A DNA stretch of 64,000 nt from an uncultured Alphaproteobacteria bacterium (GTDB lineage: Bacteria; Pseudomonadota; Alphaproteobacteria; Rhizobiales; Rhizobiaceae), in assembly GCA_929200315.1 (NCBI GenBank), contig CAKMZB010000002.1:1-64000 (forward strand), written 5' to 3'. The position numbers and the translations under genes are program-made. This document shows positions 1 to 8,687 of the stretch, in pieces. The notes beneath the pieces are model-generated. The model had not been told where the DNA came from and did not search any database. It saw nothing but the letters and a program-made list of their open reading frames with translations. Numbering within the stretch: the first letter of the stretch is position 1; every line of letters begins with the position of its first letter.

Positions 1-2
1 CT

Positions 3-227
3 GATCGCCTTTCGGAGCTTGAAGGTTCGGACAGGCAGGGATTTGTCGCGCGGTGGCAGGAGCTCGTCGACTCTTCTCCACAGCCCCATGCTTCGATGAC
101 ATTGCCGAGAGGCGCGGTCGCCTATGAACTTCAGACCAACGCGCTCGGGAGCGGATCGAGCGCGTGCTCTCAGCAGCTCTTCGATCCGCGGATCACAGCA
201 GAGCCAATGTCGCCTAGTCGACCACAG
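3..227 (+). pseudogene. DUF2924 gene remnant, cut by the window edge and fused downstream
   Basis: The reading frame is open from base 3, with no start needed inside the window. Its translation contains RWQELVDSSPQPHAS and then GAVAYELQTNALG. This matches the usual pattern of DUF2924 proteins, small proteins normally encoded just before a large serine recombinase in alphaproteobacterial islands and prophages. Recognisable similarity stops near base 158. The frame then passes through about 70 bases of sequence that fits neither protein and enters recombinase sequence at 228. I infer that a deletion removed the end of this gene and the start of the recombinase gene. The role of DUF2924 is not known. 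The family call is from memory of its sequence pattern. Confidence 0.55.
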
Positions 228-1820
228 GTGGACCGGCTGACCCGGTCACTACCGGACTTCTCACGCCTGATCGAACGGCTAGACAAAGCCAAGGCCTCCT
301 TCGTCTCCGTCACCCAATCGTTCAACACAGCGACTAGCATGGGACGACTTACACTCAACGTGCTGCTGTCATTTGCCCAGTTCGAGCGGGAGGTCACGGC
401 GGAACGGATCAGGGACAAGATCGCCGCCTCGAAGAAGAAGGGCATGTGGATGGGAGGTCCTGTGCCGCTGGGCTACGATGCCAGGGATCGAACTCTCGTC
501 GCCAGAGAGGACGAGGCCGCGATCGTCCGGCAGATCTACGATCTCTATTTCAAACTCGGCACATTCCACGGGACCAAGACAGCGGCCGACAGACATGGAC
601 TGCGCTCACGGCTTTGGACCAGCAAGGCTGGCAATGATCGGGGTGGATTGCCCTTCACACGCGGGCATCTCTACCGCATCCTCACCAACCCCATCTATGT
701 CGGAATGGTTCACCACAAGGGCGCGACCTATGAGGGACAGCATGACAGCATTGTTGATCCCGCGATCTGGCAGGGCGTACAAGACCAACTGCGGATAGGT
801 GAAACGAGAGTGAGCGCCGACGCCAGTTCGCCAGACGAAGCTGAGCCGATGGACGGGAGTGGCAGCGCGGACGACATTGACGGCCAAGAAGCTCAAGATG
901 CTGCCCCAGCCTCTGACCCCAAACCATCACCGGCTCGCCCTAAACGCAGCTACAGGACAGAACCGTCGCCGCTGGTCGGCAAGGTGTTCGACGAGACCGG
1001 CGATCATCTTACGCCCAGCCATGCCAATAAAAAGGGGCGTAGATACCGCTACTACATCTCCAACCGGCTGATCGCCCGAAGCGGAGAGGTAGATTACGAC
1101 GAAGGTGAGGTGGATAGTGAGTGCAGTGAGTGACCTGAAGCTGGTCGCCAAAAGCGACCCATCGGCGGGTGGCGGTTGCCTGCGCCCACGCTGGAGAGTG
1201 CTGTCGCCAATGCGATCCGGTCCTGGCTGGCAGAGCCGACCCTGGCAGGCCGATTGATGATCAATGCCAGCGCAGACGAACAGGCAGCGGTGCGGAACCG
1301 CATCGAACGGCTGAACCGGAAGCTAGCCGCACAAGACGATCCCATCATAATGCTGGCGCCGACCATCGATCACATCGAGCTGAAGCCTGGCCATCTCAAT
1401 ATTACGATGGACACCAAAGCCCTGGTCGGTCTTATCGGTATCAGGAACATCGACCGCATCGATATCGAAGCCATGACCATCTCCGTGCCCTTCGAGCAGC
1501 GGCGGCGCGGTGTGGAAACACGGATGGTGCTGGGCCATAGGGAGCAGCAGGTTGATGCAGTGCTTGTCAGCAACCTGGCTCAGGCCCGAAGCTGGTACGC
1601 GCAACTGAAGTCCAGCGCAACTCTTGCAACCCTTGTAAAACAGAGCAACACGACCGTCGCCCTCATCACTCGCATCCTCCCGATGGCCTTTCTGTCGCCT
1701 GCGGTTGTGGAAGCCATCTGCACCGGACAGCAGCCTCCGGAACTGACCAGTCGAAAGCTGCGTGACATCACGATCCCGGCTGACTGGAGCGAGCAGGCCA
1801 AGCTGTTCGAACTGGCCTAG
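228..1820 (+). pseudogene. Large serine recombinase, N-terminus lost and internal stop codon
   Basis: The sequence begins abruptly at VDRLTRSLPDF, the end of the resolvase catalytic domain. It continues through the conserved GRLTLNVLLSFAQFEREVT and IRDKIAASKKKGMWMGG segments and a Recombinase domain. The N-terminal part carrying the catalytic serine and the first arginines is absent, so the product should be inactive. A TGA at 1131-1133 interrupts the frame after an acidic stretch. The same frame resumes at once and gives GGWRLPAPTLESAVA, the expected C-terminal segment, which runs to 1820. A short protein could restart from TTG at 1176. Large serine recombinases cut and join DNA at att sites to move islands or phages. 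Its place beside a tRNA gene fits an old integration scar. Confidence 0.85.
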
Positions 1821-2111
1821 CGGACTATCAAATCGTCCCAGCTGTCACGACGCTGCTCAAAGAGCAGCCGCACCAGAGCCACGGATGCAACTGACCAGAA
1901 TTGGTCGGCGGAATACCATGCATCCGACGCCGGACCGGTTCAATCCTGCCTCGGCAAGCGAATACCCACCGAAAGCCGACTTTGAGACCGACGGGCTATT
2001 ATGGCCTGATCAACGCCGAAGACAGAGCCCGCTCGAACCGGCTAGGCGCTAACCCGTGGATAAGACGGCAGGAATAGCTGAATGAGAGAAAACAGTAATA
2101 TCAATGTGTTA
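1821..2111. other. Intergenic stretch between the recombinase remnant and tRNA-Ser
   Basis: I see no convincing gene here. A 96-codon open frame from 1762 overlaps the recombinase end and has no family pattern. No second copy of the tRNA 3' end, which would mark an att site, is visible in this stretch. Confidence 0.5.
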
Positions 2112-2201
2112 TGGCGGAGAGACAGGGATTCGAACCCTGGGAACCCGTGAAGGCTCAACGGTTTTCGAGACCGCCCCGTTCGACCACTCCGGCACCTCTC
2201 C
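2112..2201 (-). tRNA. tRNA-Ser, anticodon CGA
   Basis: On the minus strand the sequence starts GGAGAGGTGCCGGAGTGGTC and ends with CCA, encoded at 2114-2112. It folds as a class II tRNA: a 7-bp acceptor stem (GGAGAGG with its complement), an anticodon stem-loop with loop CTCGAAA giving anticodon CGA, a long variable arm as expected for serine, and a T-arm with GGTTCGAATCC. The 3' end points toward the recombinase remnant, the usual geometry for element integration at tRNA genes. Confidence 0.95.
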
Positions 2202-2227
2202 GCAAATGTGCCTGGTCCACGGCACAG

Positions 2228-2248
2228 CGCCGCTGTTACCCAGCGGCG
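2228..2248. terminator. Hairpin between tRNA-Ser and fahA, possible fahA terminator
   Basis: CGCCGCTG at 2228-2235 pairs perfectly with CAGCGGCG at 2241-2248 across a 5-base loop. It lies about 55 bases past the fahA stop codon on the minus strand. There is no good T-run on that side, so intrinsic termination is uncertain. Confidence 0.35.
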
Positions 2249-2303
2249 GTTCTGATTTCAAGAGAGAATTCCCGACCGAGCGACCAGCACGGCTCCTGGA
2301 ACA

Positions 2304-3542
2304 TCAGTCTTGTTGCACAGGCAGCACCTGACCAACGCATGCGCCAAAGCCTATGCGGAACCCCCGGCCTTGCGCATGGCCGCGCAGAACAAGCGTATCG
2401 CCGTCCTGCAGAAACGCGCGGGCTCCCCCTTCAATCGCGATTGGTTCATTCCCTCCCCAGGAAAGCTCCAGCAAGGACCCACGCTCATTCTTTCCCGCGC
2501 CGGATATGGTGCCGGACCCCAGCAGGTCACCGATCCGCATCGGACAGCCGCTTGACGTGTGGTGAGCCAATTGCTGGGCAGATGAATAGTACATTTCACG
2601 GTAATTGGTGCGGGTGATCACAGTTTCCCGGCCATCCTGCGGAGTCAGACCAACCTCCAGCGCTATGTCGTACAACATGGGACCAGACTCCCTGAGATAC
2701 GGCAGCAGCGGAACCTCACGCTCTGGCGCCGGCACGCGGAATGGCTCAAGGGCGGACGTCGTGATGATCCAGGGAGAAATGCTCGTCGCACTTGCCTTGG
2801 ACTGGAACGGTCCAAGCGGCTGGTACTCCCAGCCCTGGATATCTCGCGCTGACCAGTCATTCAGCAATACGTATCCGAAAATATTCTTAAACGCCTGATC
2901 GACCGACAAACGCCCACTGGACGCCTGACCGACCACCGCGCCCATTTCCAACTCCATGTCAAACCGCTGGGCAGGGCCGAAATGCGGGACTTCGTCCTGC
3001 GGCCCCTTCAACTGTCCCATGGGCCGGTGAACCGGAGTGCCAGAAACCACAACCGAGGATGCACGCCCGTTGTAGCCAATGGGGATGTGCAGCCAGTTCG
3101 ACGGGAGTGCGTTTTCAGCACCACGAAACATAGTTCCAACATTGGTGGCGTGGTGCCGTCCAGCGTAAAAATCAGTGTACTCTGCGACCTCGAAGGGCAT
3201 GGTCATGCGCACGTTCTCAAGCGGTACCAAATGTGGCGACAGCTGATCACCGGTATCGGCTCCCTCCCGCAACATACTCATGAGCTGATGCCGTAGCCTT
3301 AGCCATTCAGATTGACCAAGGGCCATAAAGGCATTCCAAGCCCCGGTCCGCAACGTGCCGCCAAATGTGATGATGCCGCGCTCCTCCAACGCATGAAGAT
3401 CCAGCACCTGGTCCCCAATGGCGGTGCAGCATCTTGAGGTGCTGTCCGCCTGGACAAATGCACCACAGGGCAAGTTGTTGAGCGGGAAATCGCATTGCGG
3501 ATCGTTGGCATACGACACCCATGATGGGATGAGATCGGTCAC
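2304..3542 (-). CDS. fahA: Fumarylacetoacetase
   Basis: This 412-residue protein is the last enzyme of the homogentisate pathway. It splits 4-fumarylacetoacetate into fumarate and acetoacetate in the cytoplasm. The N-terminal FAA_hydrolase_N region begins with SWVSYANDPQCDFPLNNLP. The catalytic domain carries TDFYAGRHHATNVG, followed by MELEMGAVVG and the metal-binding LNDWSARDIQGWEYQPLGPF segment. The length is normal for bacterial fumarylacetoacetases of about 410-430 residues. The start is a GTG at 3542 that follows the maiA stop TAG with no gap, so the two genes are probably translationally coupled. It is the last gene of the leftward hppD-hmgA-maiA-fahA operon. Confidence 0.96.
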   Translation of the reverse strand: MTDLIPSWVSYANDPQCDFPLNNLPCGAFVQADSTSRCCTAIGDQVLDLHALEERGIITFGGTLRTGAWNAFMALGQSEWLRLRHQLMSMLREGADTGDQLSPHLVPLENVRMTMPFEVAEYTDFYAGRHHATNVGTMFRGAENALPSNWLHIPIGYNGRASSVVVSGTPVHRPMGQLKGPQDEVPHFGPAQRFDMELEMGAVVGQASSGRLSVDQAFKNIFGYVLLNDWSARDIQGWEYQPLGPFQSKASATSISPWIITTSALEPFRVPAPEREVPLLPYLRESGPMLYDIALEVGLTPQDGRETVITRTNYREMYYSSAQQLAHHTSSGCPMRIGDLLGSGTISGAGKNERGSLLELSWGGNEPIAIEGGARAFLQDGDTLVLRGHAQGRGFRIGFGACVGQVLPVQQD

Positions 3543-4181
3543 CTAATTTCCTCTAACAGCATCGGGCTGGTTTTCCGGGCATGCGGCCCTGAAGGACGGC
3601 AGAGCGAGACAACGCTTCTCGATCTCCAGAAGCCGCGGGAAGGCAGCAAGGTTCACACCCCACCGATGGGCGTTATAAAGCTGCGGCACAAGACACAGAT
3701 CAGCCATGCTGGGACGGTCAGAAAATGAAAATGGAGCGGTTGGTGCAATCATGCGATCAAAAGCCCTCAGCCCACATTCCACCCACTGGTTCATCCATTG
3801 TGTAACGGCCTTGGCTTCGTGGCCCATAGCTTTGAGCCGCGATGTAACCCGCAAATTGTTGAGCGGATGAATATCCGTCGCAATTGCCAGAGCCGCGGCG
3901 CGTATATGGGCGCGGTCCACTGGATCACGAGGCAGCAAGGCAGGTTCCGGATAGGCCTCTTCCAGCCATTCGAGAATGGCCATGGACTGTATGAGCGCGG
4001 TGCCGTCATCAAGAACAAGCGTCGGAACCACCATGCCCGGATTCAGCATGGTATAATGTTCGTCCTTCTGTTCCCCAGCCAGAAGATCCACAGGCGACAG
4101 CTCACAATCGATGCCCTTCAGGTTCAACGCGATTCGAACTCTGTAGGATGTTGTTGACCGCCAGTAGGTGAAGAGTTTCAC
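3543..4181 (-). CDS. maiA: Maleylacetoacetate isomerase (zeta-class glutathione S-transferase)
   Basis: This enzyme converts 4-maleylacetoacetate to fumarylacetoacetate using glutathione. The N-terminal thioredoxin-like domain has [19 protein letters not shown], the zeta-class glutathione-binding segment with its Ser-Thr-Thr motif, and then [22 protein letters not shown]. The C-terminal helical domain contains NNLRV and [20 protein letters not shown] start it at the GTG at 4181, which overlaps the hmgA stop in a GTGA arrangement. A longer open frame reaching 4229 only adds hmgA antiphase sequence. The resulting 212 residues are normal for the family. It sits between hmgA and fahA, the next and previous steps of the same pathway. 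Confidence 0.93.
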   Translation of the reverse strand: MKLFTYWRSTTSYRVRIALNLKGIDCELSPVDLLAGEQKDEHYTMLNPGMVVPTLVLDDGTALIQSMAILEWLEEAYPEPALLPRDPVDRAHIRAAALAIATDIHPLNNLRVTSRLKAMGHEAKAVTQWMNQWVECGLRAFDRMIAPTAPFSFSDRPSMADLCLVPQLYNAHRWGVNLAAFPRLLEIEKRCLALPSFRAACPENQPDAVRGN

Positions 4182-5509
4182 GCCGGGTCCGGAGTACCAT
4201 CGAAACGCTTCTTCAAGCTCGTCCAGCAATCCACATAATCGTCCTGCAGCGGCGCCTCGTTGGCGGCGAAAGGTGTGAGGTGTTGGGGGAACCGCGTTTC
4301 GAACATGAAGCTCATTGTGTTGTCGAGTTTGTGGGGCTCCAATTCGCCATGGCTTGCCTTTTCAAACGCCTCTTCGTCCGGTCCGTGGGGCAGCATCATG
4401 TTGTGCAGACTCATGCCTCCGGGGACAAAACCCTGGGGCTTGGCATCGTATTGGCCATAAATATTGCCCATGAGCTCGCTCATGACGTTCTTGTGGTACC
4501 AGGGTGGGCGGAACGTGTTTTCCGCCACCATCCAACGCTCCCGAAAAAGGACAAAATCTATGTTCGCCGTGCCCTCCACTCCGGAGGGTGCCGTCAGAAC
4601 CGTAAAGATAGACGGATCCGGGTGGTCGAACAGAACTGCACCGACCGGGCAATAGGTCGCCAGATCATATTTCACGGGCGCGTAATTTCCGTGCCACGCC
4701 ACAACGTCCAGGGGTGAATGGCCAATTGTACTTTCGTGAAACGTCCCGCCCCACTTTATGACCATGCGACTCTCGGTCTCTCGATCCTCAAATGCAGCGA
4801 CCGGCACCTTAAAGTCACGCCGGTTGGCCATGCAGTTGGCTCCGATAGGACCGCGCTGCGGAAGCTCAAACTTTTGCCCGTAATTTTCGCAAACAAAGCC
4901 GCGGCACGGGCCTTCCAGAACTTCAACGCGATACACAAGGCCACGTGGCAGGATGGCAATTTCCTGCGGCGCGATATCGATCACCCCGAGTTCCGTTGCA
5001 AAACGCAGTCGGCCCTCCTGCGGCACAACGAGTAATTCACTGTCGGCAGAGAAGAAATATTCGTCTTCCATACCCTTGGTGACGAGATAGATATGTGCTG
5101 CCATGCCAGTCTGCGTTGAAACATCACCTGCCGTAGTCATGGTGTGCATACCCGTCAGCCAGGTCAAATTCTCATCTTTATGTGCAACAAGATCCCAGCG
5201 GTATTGGCCCAGCGAGACGATGTCGGGGTCAATTAGCGGAGCACTTTTCCAATTCGGCAGATCAATCCGGGAACAGCGCCCGACATGTTTGACGCTGGGA
5301 CGGATGCGGTAGCACCAGGTACGTTCATTGCGGTGCCCCGGGGCGGTGAAGGCGGTGCCGGACAATTGCTCCCCATAAAGCCCATAAGCGCAGCGTTGCG
5401 GCGAATTCATGCCCTGCGGCAGCGCACCTGGCAGTGCTTCGGTCTCGAAGTCATTGCCAAAGCCAGGCATATAGCCCGGTGTGACCAATCCACCGGTCGC
5501 AACAATCAT
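4178..5509 (-). CDS. hmgA: Homogentisate 1,2-dioxygenase
   Basis: This Fe(II) enzyme opens the aromatic ring of homogentisate to give maleylacetoacetate. Diagnostic segments are [18 protein letters not shown] near the N-terminus, [19 protein letters not shown], and the metal-binding C-terminal region with [17 protein letters not shown] prefer the ATG at 5509 (443 residues) because an AAAGGAGGGAG ribosome-binding site lies just upstream. The first possible ATG, at 5533, overlaps the hppD stop as ATGA and would place that site inside the coding region. Either way hmgA follows hppD closely and overlaps maiA by four bases. Confidence 0.95.
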   Translation of the reverse strand: MIVATGGLVTPGYMPGFGNDFETEALPGALPQGMNSPQRCAYGLYGEQLSGTAFTAPGHRNERTWCYRIRPSVKHVGRCSRIDLPNWKSAPLIDPDIVSLGQYRWDLVAHKDENLTWLTGMHTMTTAGDVSTQTGMAAHIYLVTKGMEDEYFFSADSELLVVPQEGRLRFATELGVIDIAPQEIAILPRGLVYRVEVLEGPCRGFVCENYGQKFELPQRGPIGANCMANRRDFKVPVAAFEDRETESRMVIKWGGTFHESTIGHSPLDVVAWHGNYAPVKYDLATYCPVGAVLFDHPDPSIFTVLTAPSGVEGTANIDFVLFRERWMVAENTFRPPWYHKNVMSELMGNIYGQYDAKPQGFVPGGMSLHNMMLPHGPDEEAFEKASHGELEPHKLDNTMSFMFETRFPQHLTPFAANEAPLQDDYVDCWTSLKKRFDGTPDPA

Positions 5510-5529
5510 CGCATCTCCCTCCTTTGCGT

Positions 5530-6627
5530 TCATTCGGCGGCACCTGCATCCAGAACACCACGATCAATCTGATCCTGCTCGATCGCCTCGAAAAGAGCCT
5601 TGAAGTTACCTTCGCCAAAACCATCATCACCCTTGCGCTGGATGAATTCAAAGAAGATCGGCCCGATCATGGTTTTGGAGAATATCTGCAGCAGGATGGA
5701 CGTTTCGCCATCCACGACACCTTCCCCGTCGATCAGAATGCCGTGTTTTGCAAGCTGGTCGAGCGGCTCTGTATGGTTGGCAACGCGGATCTTCGACAAG
5801 GGATAATAGGTCTCAGGAGGAGGGGGCATGAATTTCAGATCATGCCCGGCAATCGCCTCCACTGATTCATAAATGTCATGTGCCCCGACGGCGATGTGCT
5901 GGATGCCCTCCCCATTGTAGCGCTTGAGGTATTCAACAATCTGCCCGGCCTCACCGCGGTCCTCATTAACAGGTATGCGGATGCGCCCGCAGGGGCTTGT
6001 CAGCGCACGGCTGAGCAGACCTGTATGCTTGCCTTGAATGTCGAAAAACCGGATCTCACGGAAATTGAACAGGTCCCCGTAGAAGCGAAACCAAACATCC
6101 ATATTACCGCGATAGACGTTGTGGGTGAGGTGATCGAGGTAGAAAAAGCCGACCCCTTCAGGATGCGCATCCGTGTGCCACTCAAACTCATCATTGTAGA
6201 CGGAACGTTCGCGATGGCCGTCAACAAAATAGATAAGGGAACCGCCAATACCGCGAATGGCCGGCCGATCGATCGTCTTGCCGTCTTGCACGGGTTCGGC
6301 GCCCTTGCTTACGGCGTGATCAAAGGCGTGCTGGGCATCAACCGTCCGCCACGCCATAGCCGGGGCACAGGGGCCGTGCTTTTCGACAAAACGAGCAGCG
6401 TGTGATTCCGGTTCGGTGGTCAGCAGGTAGGAAACGTCACCCTGCTGCCAAAGTTCACATTTTTTAGATTTATGGGTCGCGACATGGGCAAAACCCATTT
6501 TGTCGAACTGGGTGCGGATCGCATCCGAGTCCGGTCCTGAAAATTCAACGAATTCAAAACCGTCGGTTCCAGCTGGATTGTCCACCGTTATCCCCGTCGG
6601 CGGCGCGTCATGCGGAAAAGGGCCCAT
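5530..6627 (-). CDS. hppD: 4-hydroxyphenylpyruvate dioxygenase
   Basis: This enzyme turns 4-hydroxyphenylpyruvate, the transamination product of tyrosine, into homogentisate. It has two vicinal-oxygen-chelate (glyoxalase-like) halves. The three iron ligands can be placed as His166 (in YLDHLTHN), His244 (in GIQHIAVG) and Glu327 (in [19 protein letters not shown]). The 365-residue length is typical. It is the first gene of the leftward tyrosine-degradation operon and diverges from the AsnC/Lrp regulator at 6742. The shared upstream region holds a perfect palindrome, so regulation by that neighbour is likely. Confidence 0.96.
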   Translation of the reverse strand: MGPFPHDAPPTGITVDNPAGTDGFEFVEFSGPDSDAIRTQFDKMGFAHVATHKSKKCELWQQGDVSYLLTTEPESHAARFVEKHGPCAPAMAWRTVDAQHAFDHAVSKGAEPVQDGKTIDRPAIRGIGGSLIYFVDGHRERSVYNDEFEWHTDAHPEGVGFFYLDHLTHNVYRGNMDVWFRFYGDLFNFREIRFFDIQGKHTGLLSRALTSPCGRIRIPVNEDRGEAGQIVEYLKRYNGEGIQHIAVGAHDIYESVEAIAGHDLKFMPPPPETYYPLSKIRVANHTEPLDQLAKHGILIDGEGVVDGETSILLQIFSKTMIGPIFFEFIQRKGDDGFGEGNFKALFEAIEQDQIDRGVLDAGAAE

Positions 6628-6711
6628 TTTTCGCTCCCATATTGTTTAAGTAACGCAAAGGTAGGATGGTTAGGGCACAACTTGTTTGCGAAATTTGCGG
6701 TATTAGCGGAC

Positions 6712-6734
6712 ATTCTGCATGAATTGTGCAGAAT
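6712..6734. promoter_or_regulatory. Perfect inverted repeat, operator candidate for the AsnC/Lrp regulator
   Basis: ATTCTGCA at 6712-6719 and TGCAGAAT at 6727-6734 are exact reverse complements, separated by TGAATTG. The size and AT-rich centre fit AsnC/Lrp sites. The right end lies only 7 bases before the chosen start of the regulator gene, so a bound protein would cover its ribosome-binding region and could also affect divergent hppD transcription. The sequence is seen directly; the binding role is inferred. Confidence 0.6.
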
Positions 6735-6741
6735 TTTGGAA

Positions 6742-7215
6742 ATGGCGCTCGCTATGAAACTGGATCGCTTCGATCATGCGTTGCTGAAGGCTTTGCAGGA
6801 GAACTCTTCGCTATCCAACGCGGCCCTGTCCGATATCGTCCACCTGTCGCCCAGTCAGATTTCTCGCCGACGGACCTCGCTGGAACGTGCCGGGATTGTT
6901 GAGGGATATACGGCGGTTCTGAACGCACGGGCTCTTGGTTTCGGGCTTCGGGCCATCGTCAGGATCAATCTTGCAAGCCATGGCGGGCCGAATGATGAGA
7001 CATTCGCTGCCTTTGTGGGCAGACTGCCGGAAGTCAATGCAGCTTACTCAGTTTCGGGTGATGCCGACTACGTGCTGATGGTTCACATGGCCGATCTTGA
7101 TGCTTTTGCCGAGCTGATCCATCGGAAAATTCTACCCCATCCGCAGGTCGCGCAGCTTCGGTCAGATATTGTCCTGACCACGGTGAAAGAGAGTCTGGCG
7201 CTTCCCATGGAATGA
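6742..7215 (+). CDS. AsnC/Lrp family transcriptional regulator
   Basis: The first 60 residues form the winged-helix DNA-binding domain, with LKALQENSSLSNAALSDIV and SPSQISRRRTSLERAGIVEG. The rest is the RAM (ligand-sensing) domain, including VNAAYSVSGDADYVLMV, which matches the conserved G-DYDY-L pattern. I start at the ATG at 6742 (157 residues); another ATG at 6754 gives MKLDRFDHALL, also a common beginning. The longer frame from 6610 overlaps hppD and adds non-family sequence. The position opposite the tyrosine-degradation operon suggests it senses tyrosine, phenylalanine or a pathway intermediate and controls hppD-hmgA-maiA-fahA. The ligand is not readable from sequence. Confidence 0.9.
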   Translation: MALAMKLDRFDHALLKALQENSSLSNAALSDIVHLSPSQISRRRTSLERAGIVEGYTAVLNARALGFGLRAIVRINLASHGGPNDETFAAFVGRLPEVNAAYSVSGDADYVLMVHMADLDAFAELIHRKILPHPQVAQLRSDIVLTTVKESLALPME

Positions 7216-7285
7216 GCCTTCCGGAAGCATCTCAAACCGCCTGTCCATCGCCAGCCACTGGAGGCCTAATTGGAGGCCACAATCC

Positions 7286-7313
7286 TTGACTCCCCTCCGC
7301 GGTCCTGTATATC
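7286..7313 (+). promoter_or_regulatory. Promoter candidate for rplU-rpmA
   Basis: TTGACT at 7286-7291 and TATATC at 7308-7313 are separated by 16 bases, close to the housekeeping sigma consensus. Transcription would start about 115 bases before rplU. A short direct repeat, TGGAGGCC twice, lies just upstream, near 7259-7278. Confidence 0.5.
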
Positions 7314-7433
7314 GCCCGCAGATTGAGCGTGAGGCCATAGCCTTGCGCTTTTTTCTGTTTCGCAAATCAGACTGGCAAAAAGGCATCTGCTGCGCATGCG
7401 GCAAGATGCGGCTTGAACATGAAGGAACAAAAG

Positions 7434-8168
7434 ATGTTCGCAGTCATCAAAACCGGCGGGAAGCAATATTCCGTCCAGGAAAACGACACGCTGCGTGTCG
7501 AGAAGCTCGCTGGCGACGCCGGCGACATAATTGAAATCAAAGAAGTGCTGATGATCGGCGATGAAGTGGGCGCACCCCTCGTCGATGGCGCGGTTGTGAC
7601 GGCGGAGATCGTCGAGCAGTCCCGCGACCGCAAGGTTATCGCCTTCAAAAAGCGCCGTCGGCAGAATTCCCGCCGCAAAATCGGCCATCGCCAACACTAT
7701 ACCGAGCTGCTGATTTCCGAGCTGCTGGCCAAAGGTCAAAAGGCGAAGAAGAAAGCCACCGGCATCGGCGCTGAACGCGCTGCAGCCAAGGCTGCACGCC
7801 ACGCCAATGGCGGCCGTTCGGCAAATGGCGCAGCTGACCTCGGCCTGTCCGGCACCGCATCGACGGCCTCCGAAGCCAAGGTGGAGAAGCCCAAGGCTGA
7901 GAAGAAAGCCGACAAGGCCGAAGCTAAACCGGCAGCAAAGGCCGACAAGCCGCTCTTCACCGCCCCCAAAGGCGACAAGAACAAGCTTACCGAGATTAAG
8001 GGCATCGGCCCGGTTGCCGAGAAGCAGCTCAACGAGCAGGGCATCACCACGTTCAAGCAGATCGCCGATCTGTCCGCTGATGACATTGCCCGCGTTGATG
8101 AGTATATGCCGTTCTCAAGCGACCAGATCGAAGATTGGCAGACTCAGGCAAAGACGAAGATCGCGTAA
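7434..8168 (+). CDS. rplU: Ribosomal protein L21 with C-terminal helix-hairpin-helix extension
   Basis: Residues 1 to about 100 are a normal L21: [24 protein letters not shown] at the start and [22 protein letters not shown] near the end, which binds 23S rRNA. A lysine- and alanine-rich linker then leads to a C-terminal domain of about 60 residues with [20 protein letters not shown]. This is a helix-hairpin-helix-like fold like those in long rhizobial L21 proteins. At 244 residues it is more than twice the size of E. coli L21. I start at the ATG at 7434 because AAGGAA lies six bases upstream; an ATG at 7413 would include that site. It is followed by rpmA, its usual partner. Confidence 0.95.
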   Translation: MFAVIKTGGKQYSVQENDTLRVEKLAGDAGDIIEIKEVLMIGDEVGAPLVDGAVVTAEIVEQSRDRKVIAFKKRRRQNSRRKIGHRQHYTELLISELLAKGQKAKKKATGIGAERAAAKAARHANGGRSANGAADLGLSGTASTASEAKVEKPKAEKKADKAEAKPAAKADKPLFTAPKGDKNKLTEIKGIGPVAEKQLNEQGITTFKQIADLSADDIARVDEYMPFSSDQIEDWQTQAKTKIA

Positions 8169-8175
8169 GCGATCT
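8158..8175 (+). terminator. Hairpin across the rplU stop codon
   Basis: AGATCGC at 8158-8164 pairs perfectly with GCGATCT at 8169-8175 around a GTAA tetraloop that includes the rplU TAA stop. A run of five Ts follows at about 8188-8192, so this could act as a weak attenuator or as an mRNA-stabilising structure between rplU and rpmA. Confidence 0.4.
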
Positions 8176-8193
8176 GGTCTTTGCAGATTTTTG

Positions 8194-8220
8194 GCCGATA
8201 TTCGCTTTCGCGATATCGGC
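8194..8220 (+). other. Second hairpin in the rplU-rpmA spacer
   Basis: GCCGATATTCGC at 8194-8205 pairs with GCGATATCGGC at 8210-8220 around a TTTC loop, with a single bulged T. No T-run follows, so it looks like an RNA processing or stability element rather than a terminator. Confidence 0.4.
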
Positions 8221-8276
8221 AGTGAGATAGAGATTTCGGCGCCCTGACGAACGGGTGTCCCTTAAGGAGACATAAA

Positions 8277-8546
8277 ATGGCTCATAAGAAAGCAGGCGGT
8301 TCTTCCCGCAACGGTCGCGATTCCGCCGGCCGCCGTCTTGGCATTAAGAAGTTTGGTGGCGAGGCCGTCATCCCGGGCAACATCATCTGCCGCCAACGTG
8401 GCACCAAGTGGCACCCCGGCGACAATGTCGGCATGGGCAAGGATCACACGATCTTCTCGCTCATCGAGGGCAACGTGTCCTTTGCCACCAAGGCCAACAA
8501 GCGCGTGACGATTTCCGTCACCCCGATGGCAGACGCCGCCGAATAA
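8277..8546 (+). CDS. rpmA: Ribosomal protein L27
   Basis: This is an 89-residue L27, a basic large-subunit protein whose N-terminal tail reaches toward the peptidyl transferase centre. It starts [16 protein letters not shown] and contains [14 protein letters not shown] and the segment [21 protein letters not shown] strong TAAGGAGA ribosome-binding site precedes the ATG. The N-terminus directly begins with the mature AHKKAGG form, so no Firmicutes-type cleaved leader is present. It follows rplU as in most bacteria. Confidence 0.98.
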   Translation: MAHKKAGGSSRNGRDSAGRRLGIKKFGGEAVIPGNIICRQRGTKWHPGDNVGMGKDHTIFSLIEGNVSFATKANKRVTISVTPMADAAE

Positions 8547-8605
8547 CCGGATTGCAATCACATCCGGTGTCCCAAAGACCCCGGATGTCACGGTTCAGAC
8601 AACTT

Positions 8606-8641
8606 ACGGGGGGATAGGGACACCTATCCCCCCGTTTGCAT
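8606..8641 (+). terminator. Strong intrinsic terminator after rpmA
   Basis: A perfect 13-bp stem (8606-8618 with 8623-8635) is built on GGGGGGATAGG and its complement, closed by a GACA loop. The tail is TTTGCATTT. It ends the rplU-rpmA transcript before the acetyltransferase gene. A second 8-bp inverted repeat (ACATCCGG and CCGGATGT) lies just before it. Confidence 0.85.
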
Positions 8642-8687
8642 TTGACGTGCAGGCGGACATCACCCGGCCCCGAGGAGGCCTGATGTC

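Noticed and set aside
1131-1133. In-frame TGA in the recombinase as a possible selenocysteine codon
   Set aside because: Serine recombinases have no selenoprotein members, no suitable stem-loop was seen after it, and the gene already lacks its catalytic domain.
1762-2052. A 96-codon plus-strand frame after the recombinase
   Set aside because: It overlaps the recombinase end in another frame and shows no recognisable domain.
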